The notes below the pieces were generated by a model. That model was not told where the DNA came from and did not search any database. It saw nothing but the letters and a program-made list of their open reading frames with translations. 5,508 nt of DNA. Origin: CAZVIK01 sp964627045 (GTDB taxonomy: Bacteria > Acidobacteriota > Terriglobia > Bryobacterales > Bryobacteraceae). The stretch spans positions 1 to 5,508 of the forward strand of contig CAZVIK010000245.1 in assembly GCA_964627045.1 (NCBI GenBank). Reading direction: 5' to 3'. The position numbers and the translations under genes were made by a program. Of the stretch, positions 1 through 4,952 are shown in pieces. Each line of letters begins with the position of its first letter. Position 1 is the stretch's first letter.

Positions 1-1407
1 CATGCCGCGCCGCTGGTCCTCAAAAGGAACGCGGTCGCCGCGCCAGACCTGGGTGCGGCCCGCGAAGGTCCGGTTCGCAGTGGCCGGATTGCCGGGCACG
101 CGTCCGGGGTCGCGGTCGGCAAAACGCTGGCTCTCCCGGCCGGGGGCCACGGGCAACACGCCGCGCACCAAGCCGGCGCGGGTCACGTCGCCGGGCTGCA
201 GACGGTCGGCCCGGCCGCCGCGTCCGAAGCCGCCGGCGTCCATCCCGGCCATTCCATTGGGGGCGCGGGCGTTCATGTAGTTGCGGCGGACGTCGTAGTC
301 GCGATCCAAATGCATGTGGCCGCCCGGGAAGCCGCCGTCGCGGTATCCGCGGTAATAATCGCGCCCGTACCAGCGATGGTAGGGCTCACGCGGGCCGAGC
401 GGCACCCAGCCGACCCGTCCGTAGCCGAACCCGATTCCCACGCCGCCGTGTCCATATCCGAAGAAGGCCACCAGCGCGGGGCTCCAGCGGTGGCGGATGC
501 CGTAGCCACCCGGCCACCAGCACCAGCCGTATCCCACGTCCCAGAACCAGCGCCCGTAATGATAAGGTGCCCAACCCCAGGGGTCGTAGCTCACCCAGGT
601 CCACCCGTAGTAATCCATCCAGGCCCAGCGTCCGTCGTAGTAGGGCGACCAGCCCACGGCCACGCGCGGGCGCCACACGTATCCATAGGAAGAGACCGAC
701 ACCCAGGCGCCGTAATCGTCCAGGTCCTCGACGCCGTAGATGGTGCGGTCGGTGTAACGGTAGCTGCGGCTCGCCTCCAGGCGGCGGTCGCGGGTCACGT
801 TCCAATCGTCCCAGCTATCGCGCGGGATCTCGGCCATCAGGCGGAACTGCGGATCGGACGCCGTGCCGCGCACCTCCATGGTGCGGCCGGCGCGCAAACG
901 CTCGGACCCGGTGGGGGTGTAGATCTCGACCTCGCCGGAGCGAACCGTGATCCGCGTCTCGCCGTCTTCCTCGACCGTCACCCGGTAGGCGCCGGTGGCA
1001 ACCGGGCGTATGGAGACGCAGGGTGTGTTCAGTTCCACTTCCGTCCGGAACTCGCGGAGGATGCGGAAGGTGACCGTGCCGCGCGCGATCTGCGCGACGT
1101 AGCGGCGGTCGGAGATCTCCGCCAGTTGGAGTTCGGCGCCGGCCGCCAGGCGGATCATGTTGGAGTTGTCGAACTGGACCTCGGCGCGCGCGCCCGAGCC
1201 GGTGCTGAGCGTGTCGTCGGCCAGCAGCGGAGCGTTGACCGCCGCCGCCACCCACTCGCCCGAATCGCCGCGGCGGACCGAGACGTCGCCCGCCAGCAGG
1301 CTGATCCTGGCCACCCCGCGGTTGGCGTCTTCGTCATCGTCCTGCGCGTGCAGTATCCCTCCGAACGCCATCCCGAGAATCGCAAGCCACCACGCTGCCC
1401 GTTTCAT
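1..1407 (-). CDS. Secreted FecR-domain / DUF6600-like protein with Trp/Tyr-rich region (partial, C-terminus beyond left edge)
   Basis: The visible 469 residues begin at ATG 1407, which is preceded by GGAGG five bases upstream. The sequence is open to the left edge with no stop, so the C-terminus is missing. Residues 1-21 form a signal peptide: a KR start, a hydrophobic core (WWLAILGMAFGGIL) and likely cleavage after LHA. Residues 32-180 resemble a FecR domain: a β-rich segment with GDVSVRRGDSGEW, then a 'DDTLSTGSGARAEVQFDN' type strand, then LAAGAELQL. Residues 241-300 are extraordinarily aromatic, with 13 Trp and 10 Tyr in 60 positions. They contain an internal duplication, GRWxWxxxYGWxW, at 259-271 and 285-297. 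The following VGWVPLGPREPY segment (332-343) is typical of DUF6600/FecR-like proteins. From about 380 onward the chain is Gly/Arg/Pro-rich and probably disordered. It is probably exported to the periplasm or cell surface. FecR domains often act in signalling or envelope sensing, but here no sigma factor or TonB receptor is visible, so the role is unknown. It is transcribed alone, after a 437-base spacer. Confidence 0.88.
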   Translation of the reverse strand, partial: MKRAAWWLAILGMAFGGILHAQDDDEDANRGVARISLLAGDVSVRRGDSGEWVAAAVNAPLLADDTLSTGSGARAEVQFDNSNMIRLAAGAELQLAEISDRRYVAQIARGTVTFRILREFRTEVELNTPCVSIRPVATGAYRVTVEEDGETRITVRSGEVEIYTPTGSERLRAGRTMEVRGTASDPQFRLMAEIPRDSWDDWNVTRDRRLEASRSYRYTDRTIYGVEDLDDYGAWVSVSSYGYVWRPRVAVGWSPYYDGRWAWMDYYGWTWVSYDPWGWAPYHYGRWFWDVGYGWCWWPGGYGIRHRWSPALVAFFGYGHGGVGIGFGYGRVGWVPLGPREPYHRWYGRDYYRGYRDGGFPGGHMHLDRDYDVRRNYMNARAPNGMAGMDAGGFGRGGRADRLQPGDVTRAGLVRGVLPVAPGRESQRFADRDPGRVPGNPATANRTFAGRTQVWRGDRVPFEDQRRGM

Positions 1408-1412
1408 GGGAG

Positions 1413-1417
1413 CCTCC
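1413..1417 (-). promoter_or_regulatory. Shine-Dalgarno for the secreted FecR/DUF6600-like protein
   Basis: The minus strand reads GGAGG followed by five bases and then ATG at 1407. The spacing is near ideal and it fixes the start just ahead of a clear signal peptide. Confidence 0.75.
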
Positions 1418-1468
1418 ACTCGCCTCACCGGATGATGAGCACGTGGGCCGCCAACGGACAAGGGGTTT

Positions 1469-1474
1469 ATTATG
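1469..1474 (-). promoter_or_regulatory. Candidate -10 box upstream of the secreted protein
   Basis: The minus strand reads CATAAT within an AT-rich patch (TACATAATAAA), about 60 bases upstream of the ATG in otherwise GC-rich DNA. This matches the TATAAT consensus at five of six positions. No convincing -35 element is visible at 16-18 bases, so the call rests on the -10 and the local base composition only. Confidence 0.3.
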
Positions 1475-1748
1475 TACGACTTGGCGTTTGTCTGCCGCGC
1501 CGTGAGGTGGCCCAAATGCACCACTGTGATTGGGATGGGCCGGTGCCGGGGCTAAGCGGGGCGCGCGGAGCGGCATTGGGTGCGTTGGGGAGGTTGCTCG
1601 AGCGAAGGCCGCCGGCGTCGAGTTCGCGCGGAGGGAAACGGGGCCGTTCTGCCTACCCTGCAAATGGGGGTTGCGAACGCTGAGACATTGACAGGATTGG
1701 AGTTCCGCGTTGGGTTCGTTTGGAAAAACGGATGAGTGAAGGCCAGGC

Positions 1749-1791
1749 GCAGGACCGGAAACCTATGCCGCAGCCTGGAGAGGCCGCCCCA
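1749..1791 (+). repeat. Dispersed intergenic repeat, copy B (diverged)
   Basis: This segment aligns without gaps to 4831-4873, with 35 of 43 bases identical. The invariant core GCCGCAGCCTGG lies in the centre. Both copies lie in intergenic DNA in the same orientation. The first hairpin that is perfect in copy A is largely lost here (ACCGGAAACCTATG replaces a paired stem), so this copy appears degenerate. It could be part of a REP-like family; the mobilising enzyme, if any, is not in the window. Confidence 0.55.
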
Positions 1792-1844
1792 AGGATGGCG
1801 GGCCGGACTGCCGTTGCGACTAACGAGCGGCGGCGAGGGCGAGG

Positions 1845-2246
1845 CTAGCTGCCGCCGATCCGCGAGATTCCGGGCCAGTGGTCGAAGTGCGCGTCGAAGC
1901 TTAGGATGGAACGAATCCCCCGGCGTTCCATCACGGCGATGTGGATGGCGTCGCGGGCCGAAAGCAACGGACGGTTCTCGACCATCCCGGCGGCCCGCAA
2001 CGCGTCCTCCTTCTCGATGGGGTAGACGTCGTCGACGATGCCGAGCAACGCCTGGAAGGCCGGGTGGATCGCGTCACGCCGGCCGATGGCGGCGTAACGG
2101 TGCAGGATCTCCTGGAGCACTTCGGCGTCGGTCACCAGCCGGCGGCCCTCCGCTACCAGACGCTCCAAGAGCACCTGTGCGTCGGTCTTGTGGGGGTGAG
2201 GGGCGCCGACCAGATACATCGGAATGTTGGAGTCGACGAAGATCAA
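1845..2246 (-). CDS. vapC: PIN-domain toxin ribonuclease, VapC family
   Basis: This 133-residue protein has the length and layout of a single PIN domain. The start is TTG 2246, giving a start of (M)IFVDSNIPMYL; it overlaps the antitoxin stop as TTGA, which implies translational coupling. The acidic residues expected for Mg-dependent RNA cleavage are present in order: Asp5 (FVDSN), Glu42 (TDAEVLQE), Asp99 (LSARDAIHIA) and Asp118 (LSFDAHFD), with Asp122 nearby. In this family the toxin cleaves tRNA or rRNA and is held inactive by its antitoxin; the specific RNA target cannot be read from sequence. A longer open frame reaches upstream to 2399, but that part only overlays the antitoxin gene in another frame and is basic and unstructured, so it was excluded. 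All catalytic residues look intact, so the toxin is probably functional. Confidence 0.9.
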   Translation of the reverse strand: MIFVDSNIPMYLVGAPHPHKTDAQVLLERLVAEGRRLVTDAEVLQEILHRYAAIGRRDAIHPAFQALLGIVDDVYPIEKEDALRAAGMVENRPLLSARDAIHIAVMERRGIRSILSFDAHFDHWPGISRIGGS

Positions 2247-2488
2247 GCCTGGTAGCCCCGCTCGATCTCGTCGAGCATCCGGCCGATGTCGCCGGACGGA
2301 AAGGCGTGCCCGGCGGCGCGCCGCACGGTCTTGAGCTTGGACGGGGCGTCGGCGGCGGGGAGTGTCTCCCGGGCGTCGCGCAACGCACGCCGGACCCACT
2401 CTCCCACCGTGAGGCGTTCCCTCCGCGCCAGGCGCTGGATGGCGTCCATCTCCCGATCCGGGAGGAGGACCTGAAGCCGCTTACTCAC
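2243..2488 (-). CDS. vapB: Ribbon-helix-helix antitoxin, VapB/CopG type
   Basis: This 81-residue protein immediately precedes the PIN toxin and overlaps it by 4 bases. Residues 3-10 (KRLQVLLP) form the DNA-binding β-strand of a ribbon-helix-helix fold. Residues 11-22 and 27-40 form the two helices, joined at a turn (RERLTVGEW). The C-terminal part (67-79, DIGRMLDEIERGY) is the usual toxin-binding tail of RHH antitoxins paired with VapC. The start is GTG 2488: it is the only start codon between the in-frame stop at 2507-2509 and the β-strand. No Shine-Dalgarno precedes it. It should neutralise VapC and repress its own operon by binding the half-site array over its promoter. Confidence 0.87.
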   Translation of the reverse strand: MSKRLQVLLPDREMDAIQRLARRERLTVGEWVRRALRDARETLPAADAPSKLKTVRRAAGHAFPSGDIGRMLDEIERGYQA

Positions 2489-2520
2489 ACAGTGAGTATA
2501 GCATACTCATCCGATGAGAG
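2482..2520 (-). promoter_or_regulatory. Operator array of four alternating half-sites for VapB
   Basis: On the minus strand the order is CTCTCA, TGAGTA, TACTCA, TGAGTA, with exactly 5 bases between neighbours (starts on the plus strand at 2482, 2493, 2504 and 2515, an 11-base period). Three sites are perfect copies of TGAGTA or its complement, and the outermost matches four of six. Adjacent sites form inverted repeats (for example 2493-2499 with 2503-2509). The array covers the predicted -10 box and reaches codon 3 of vapB. RHH antitoxins bind such short half-sites as dimers, so this is most simply the autoregulatory operator; binding itself is inferred. Confidence 0.75.
2495..2500 (-). promoter_or_regulatory. 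Predicted vapBC -10 box
   Basis: The minus strand reads TATACT, a five of six match to TATAAT, in a local AT-rich stretch. Its usual start point, six to seven bases downstream, falls at 2488-2489, that is on the GTG start codon. The best -35 candidate is weak (TTGCGC at 2520-2525, 19-base spacing). TATGCT at 2500-2505 is an alternative -10. Confidence 0.5.
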
Positions 2521-2588
2521 CGCAACGCTTCCGGCAGGTCCGGCGAGAACGTTATCCTTCGAACCCTGACGGGCGGAACCGGTGTGGC

Positions 2589-2605
2589 GCAGGCCGGCGG
2601 CCTGC
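2589..2605 (-). terminator. Stem-loop 3' of galT, possible terminator
   Basis: GCAGGCC and GGCCTGC form a perfect 7-base stem with a 3-base loop, 17 bases after the galT stop and ahead of the vapBC promoter. On the minus strand no T-tract follows, so intrinsic termination is doubtful. It may stabilise the 3' end of the message instead. Confidence 0.35.
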
Positions 2606-2622
2606 CCCGCGGGCGGCTGATC

Positions 2623-3627
2623 CTACACGAGGCCGGCGTCGCGGAGGAAGCGGGCGGCCTCTTCGGGCGGCGTCGGGTTGATGTAGAAGCCGGTGCCCCA
2701 TTCGATGCCCGCGGGCCGGGTCAGCTTGGGTGCGAACTCGATGTGCCAGTGGTAGTGCGCCATGGCGCCCTCCTGCACCGGGGCGCTGTGGATCATGAGG
2801 TTGTAGGCAGGCCGCTCCAGCACCTTTTCAAACTTGCGCAGCAGGGCGCGCACGATCCATCCGAGGTTCTGCACCTGCGGGATCTCGATGCCCTCGAAAT
2901 GCGAGCCGTGTCTCTTCGGAATGATCCAGGTTTCGAAGGCGAAGCGGGAAGCGTAGGGGCAAAACGCCAGGTAGTGCTCGGTTTCCAGGACGATGCGCGC
3001 GCCGCTTTCCTCCTCCTGGTGGATCATGTCGCAGAAGATACAGCGCTCGCGGTAGTCGAAAAAGCGCTTGGCGCCCTCCAGTTCCTCCAGCGCGTTTTTG
3101 GGCACCACGGGCATGCCCAGAATCTGCGAGTGGGAGTGCTCCATCAACGTTCCAGCGCTTTCCCCGTAATTCTTGAAGAAAAGGATGTAGCGCAGGCGCA
3201 CGTCCTTGCGCAGGTCCACGATGCGGTCGCGGGTGGCCCAGAAGACATCCTCCACCTGCTTTTCGCTGAGGTCGCCCAGACTGCGGGAATGGTCCGGGGT
3301 CTCGATGACGACCTCGTGGGCCCCGACGCCGTTCATCTTGTCGTAGAGTCCTTCACCCTTCCGGTTGAGGTCGCCTTCGACGCGTAGGGCGGGGAACTTG
3401 TCGGGGACGACGCGCAGGCTCCATCCGCCGGAGTTGGGCAGGCCGCCGCCGGGCCGGTAGGCCAGCACCTCGGGCGGGGTCTGCGATTCGTGGCCCGGGC
3501 AGAACGGGCAGGAGCGCCCGCTGTCGGTGGTCACCTGCTCGCGCACGAAGTCGATGGGGCGCATGGGCCGGTCTACGGTCACGATCACCCAACGGCCAGT
3601 GACCGGGTCTTTGCGCAGTTCAGGCAA
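2623..3627 (-). CDS. galT: Galactose-1-phosphate uridylyltransferase family enzyme (possibly ADP-glucose phosphorylase-like)
   Basis: This 334-residue protein belongs to the GalT branch of the HIT superfamily, cytosolic enzymes that transfer a nucleotidyl group through a covalent histidine intermediate. Cys40 and Cys43 (CPFC), with His113 and His164, are the probable structural zinc ligands. HSHSQ at 164-168 is the active-site motif, with His166 the expected nucleophile. A second CxxC (Cys196, Cys199), with His240 or His243 and His293, may form a second metal site. The C-terminus reads GTGFYINPTPPEEAARF (311-327). E. coli GalT has HPH rather than HSH. The HSHSQ motif, WIIPKxHxSHF and GTGxYINPxxPE are, from memory, shared with the Arabidopsis ADP-glucose phosphorylase, so the true substrate could be ADP- or UDP-glucose. 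The start is TTG 3627, supported by AAGGAGG nine bases upstream. It lies 41 bases after yraN and is probably in its operon. The chain looks intact. Confidence 0.85.
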   Translation of the reverse strand: MPELRKDPVTGRWVIVTVDRPMRPIDFVREQVTTDSGRSCPFCPGHESQTPPEVLAYRPGGGLPNSGGWSLRVVPDKFPALRVEGDLNRKGEGLYDKMNGVGAHEVVIETPDHSRSLGDLSEKQVEDVFWATRDRIVDLRKDVRLRYILFFKNYGESAGTLMEHSHSQILGMPVVPKNALEELEGAKRFFDYRERCIFCDMIHQEEESGARIVLETEHYLAFCPYASRFAFETWIIPKRHGSHFEGIEIPQVQNLGWIVRALLRKFEKVLERPAYNLMIHSAPVQEGAMAHYHWHIEFAPKLTRPAGIEWGTGFYINPTPPEEAARFLRDAGLV

Positions 3628-3636
3628 CGGGGTCGT

Positions 3637-3643
3637 CCTCCTT
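3637..3643 (-). promoter_or_regulatory. Shine-Dalgarno that sets the TTG start of galT
   Basis: The minus strand reads AAGGAGG, a full match to the anti-Shine-Dalgarno, nine bases before TTG 3627. It decides the rare start codon, which gives the family-typical N-terminus PELRKDPVTGRWV. Confidence 0.85.
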
Positions 3644-3668
3644 GGGGCAAACTCTGCCGGGTTCTGTA

Positions 3669-4103
3669 TTATAACCCTGCGCCCGCCGCGAACGCGTCCG
3701 GGTGGTGGGCGACCGACGGCGGATCGCCAAGCACGACGCTCACCACGTCAAATCGGACGTTGCCCCACTCGACGTTAGCGCGGCGGGCGTAATGGCGGGC
3801 GGCGCCGACCAGGGCGTGACGCTTGCCGCCGTCCACGGCGCGGTCCGGGGCACCGTGCTCTTCGGTGCGGCGGGCTTTCACCTCGATGAAGACGAGCGTT
3901 GTACCGTGCCAGGCCACCAGGTCGATTTCGCCACGCCCCGAGGGGGTGCGGTAGTTGCGGGCGACCACGCGGAAGCCGCGCGACTGGAGCCAGCGATGCG
4001 CCAGGTCCTCCCCGCGGCGGCCTTCGGCCTGATCGTGCGCCCAACGGCGGCGGCGGGCGCGGTGGCGCAAGGCGTCGAGCAATCCCAAGAGGCGGAGTGT
4101 CAC
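3669..4103 (-). CDS. yraN: YraN family protein (UPF0102, restriction-endonuclease-like fold)
   Basis: This 144-residue protein carries the family hallmarks in order: GRRGEDLAHRWL (28-39), NYRTPSGRGEIDLVA (50-64) and FIEVKAR (72-78), and ends with a typical HHPDAF segment. Glu32, Glu59, Asp61, Glu74 and Lys76 form the PD-(D/E)xK-like set seen in nuclease folds, here as GEID followed by EVK. The family is widespread and its biochemical role is not established; it is a predicted nuclease-like protein. The start is GTG 4103, overlapping the methyltransferase stop by 4 bases (GTGA), which suggests translational coupling. It has a basic N-terminal extension of about 25 residues (RHRARRRRW) before the conserved core. 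The open frame continues further upstream to 4226, but that part overlays the methyltransferase gene and was excluded. A start a few codons further in cannot be ruled out. Confidence 0.87.
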   Translation of the reverse strand: MTLRLLGLLDALRHRARRRRWAHDQAEGRRGEDLAHRWLQSRGFRVVARNYRTPSGRGEIDLVAWHGTTLVFIEVKARRTEEHGAPDRAVDGGKRHALVGAARHYARRANVEWGNVRFDVVSVVLGDPPSVAHHPDAFAAGAGL

Positions 4104-4627
4104 CCGATCCGTTCGAACTCGAACTCCATCACCTTGCCCCGCACCACGTAGCAGAGGTAGTACTCCCAGAAGCGCCGGAAGCGGGGCGAGCGGTTCACCA
4201 GGAACTCGAAGCCGAGAGCCCTCCACAAGGCAAGTAGCTTCACGCGGACGGAAATCTCACGCAGCCTGGCGGCGGAGTAGTAGCCGAAGCCGCCGTGGTC
4301 CTGGCCGAAGTAGCGGAACGAGAAGCTGTTGAGGTGCCAGCGGTGGGTGGGGTCGCAGAAAGAGCTGAAATCGGTGTAGTGGGGGGTGACGACGACGATG
4401 CGGCCGCCGGGGCGCACGAGGCGGTGGAACTCTTCGAGCGTGCGGACGACGTCGATGGAGTGCTCGATGAAGTGTATGGCGCGTACCTGATCGAACGAGC
4501 TCGTGGCGAAGGGGTAAGGGATGTGGTCGAGATCGCAGAGGACGTCGGCCTTGCTGCGCGGGTTGCGGTCGATGCCGATAGAGCCGGGGTACTTGTTGAT
4601 GCCGCAGCCGACGTCGAGGATTCTCAT
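4100..4627 (-). CDS. Class I SAM-dependent methyltransferase
   Basis: This 175-residue protein starts at ATG 4627. It opens directly with the SAM-binding motif LDVGCG (4-9), followed by the acidic end of strand 2 in SIGIDRNP (16-23), then the SSFDQVRAIHFIEH segment (43-56) and VRPGGRIVVVTPH (71-83). This is the order of a Rossmann-like Methyltransf_11 domain. The CDPTHRWHLNSFSF stretch (91-104) after the core resembles small methyltransferases often found in polysaccharide or surface-glycan gene sets; the substrate cannot be read here. The protein is compact, with little N-terminal extension. The open frame runs on to 4795, but the added part is basic and unlike the family. No Shine-Dalgarno precedes the ATG (the leader is CTCTCTCCCCC), so initiation may be weak or leaderless. 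It is the first gene of a probable operon with yraN and galT. Confidence 0.87.
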   Translation of the reverse strand: MRILDVGCGINKYPGSIGIDRNPRSKADVLCDLDHIPYPFATSSFDQVRAIHFIEHSIDVVRTLEEFHRLVRPGGRIVVVTPHYTDFSSFCDPTHRWHLNSFSFRYFGQDHGGFGYYSAARLREISVRVKLLALWRALGFEFLVNRSPRFRRFWEYYLCYVVRGKVMEFEFERIG

Positions 4628-4829
4628 GGGGGAGAGAGCCGTGTACAGCTTAACAGTGTAGCGGGTGAATGCGGGGCGGTGGGGCGGGTTTTGTCGTCTG
4701 CCGTGTCGCAGGCCAGGGACGGCGATGGCGTGCACCACCAGGGCCGGGCGTCGACGCGAGTGTAGAGGCGGCACGCGTAGGCGCGTGCGCCACAACGGGA
4801 AGCGGGCGCGCGGCAGGAAAACGCGAACA

Positions 4830-4873
4830 GGCAGGGCTGGAAAGCCCTGCCGCAGCCTGGAAGGGCTGCCCCA
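4830..4873 (+). repeat. Dispersed intergenic repeat, copy A, with two hairpins
   Basis: GGCAGGGCT (4830-4838) pairs perfectly with AGCCCTGCC (4843-4851) around a GGAA loop. It is followed directly by GCAGCC (4852-4857) pairing with GGCTGC (4864-4869). The segment 4831-4873 matches 1749-1791 at 35 of 43 positions without gaps. Two same-orientation copies in separate intergenic regions, with tandem palindromes, point to a REP-like repeat family. The hairpins could also terminate or stabilise transcripts, but no T-tract follows on either side. Confidence 0.65.
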
Positions 4874-4914
4874 CCTCGAGCGCCGCCGGCATGGCCGAAG
4901 TGCGAAGCGGGCGG

Positions 4915-4948
4915 GCCGTTTCCAATGACTGCAAACGGCGGGTCATTG
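4915..4948 (-). other. Interlocked stems (pseudoknot-type topology) 3' of the right-edge gene
   Basis: GCCGTTT (4915-4921) pairs with AAACGGC (4933-4939). CAATGAC (4923-4929) pairs with GTCATTG (4942-4948). Each is a perfect 7-base stem, and the two are interleaved in an a-b-a'-b' order. The element begins four bases past the stop codon of the minus-strand gene. It could be a transcript 3'-end structure; no T-tract is present, so I do not call a terminator. Confidence 0.35.
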
Positions 4949-4952
4949 CCTG

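Larger units (their letters stand above)
1408..1844. other. Intergenic spacer between vapC and the secreted-protein gene
   Basis: This 437-base stretch has no supported gene. It holds the 5' leader, the Shine-Dalgarno and a possible -10 box of the secreted protein (1408-1480), and one copy of a dispersed repeat (1749-1791). Between about 1480 and 1740 I see nothing that I can name. Open frames that cross it on the plus strand are extensions of antisense frames from neighbouring genes and have no recognisable protein character. No clear terminator with a T-tract follows vapC. Confidence 0.7.
4628..4952. other. Intergenic spacer upstream of the methyltransferase operon
   Basis: This 325-base stretch has no supported gene. 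It contains two tandem hairpins within a dispersed repeat (4830-4869) and a pair of interlocked stems just after the stop of the right-edge gene (4915-4948). The promoter of the methyltransferase operon should lie in its lower part. TACACT (minus strand, 4655-4660) and TAAGCT (4647-4652) are weak -10 candidates without a good -35. Short open frames across it are made mostly of repeat sequence and have no protein family character. Confidence 0.65.

Noticed and set aside
310..1683. Long plus-strand open frame of 457 codons
   Set aside because: It lies antisense to the secreted FecR/DUF6600-like gene, is rich in Ala, Arg, His and Val without domain character, and arises from GC-rich codon use on the other strand.
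1688..1693. TTGACA on the plus strand, a perfect -35 hexamer
   Set aside because: No -10 box is found 16-18 bases downstream (TGGGTT at 17) and no plus-strand gene follows.
2247..2399. N-terminal extension of the VapC frame
   Set aside because: It overlays vapB in another frame and is Arg-rich; the PIN domain begins at the TTG that overlaps the vapB stop.
1736..2569. Plus-strand open frame of 277 codons
   Set aside because: It runs antisense across vapC and vapB and the repeat, with Arg/Gly/Ser-rich composition and no recognisable domain.
2584..3387. Plus-strand open frame of 267 codons
   Set aside because: It is the mirror frame of galT. The opposite strand encodes a protein with conserved zinc and active-site residues and a perfect Shine-Dalgarno.
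4104..4226. N-terminal extension of the YraN frame
   Set aside because: It overlays the methyltransferase gene and has no family similarity; GTG 4103 with the GTGA overlap is the better start.
4650..4946. Minus-strand open frame of 98 codons in the spacer
   Set aside because: Much of it is translated repeat DNA (copy A hairpins), it has no Shine-Dalgarno or family character, and it overlaps the upstream extension of the methyltransferase frame.
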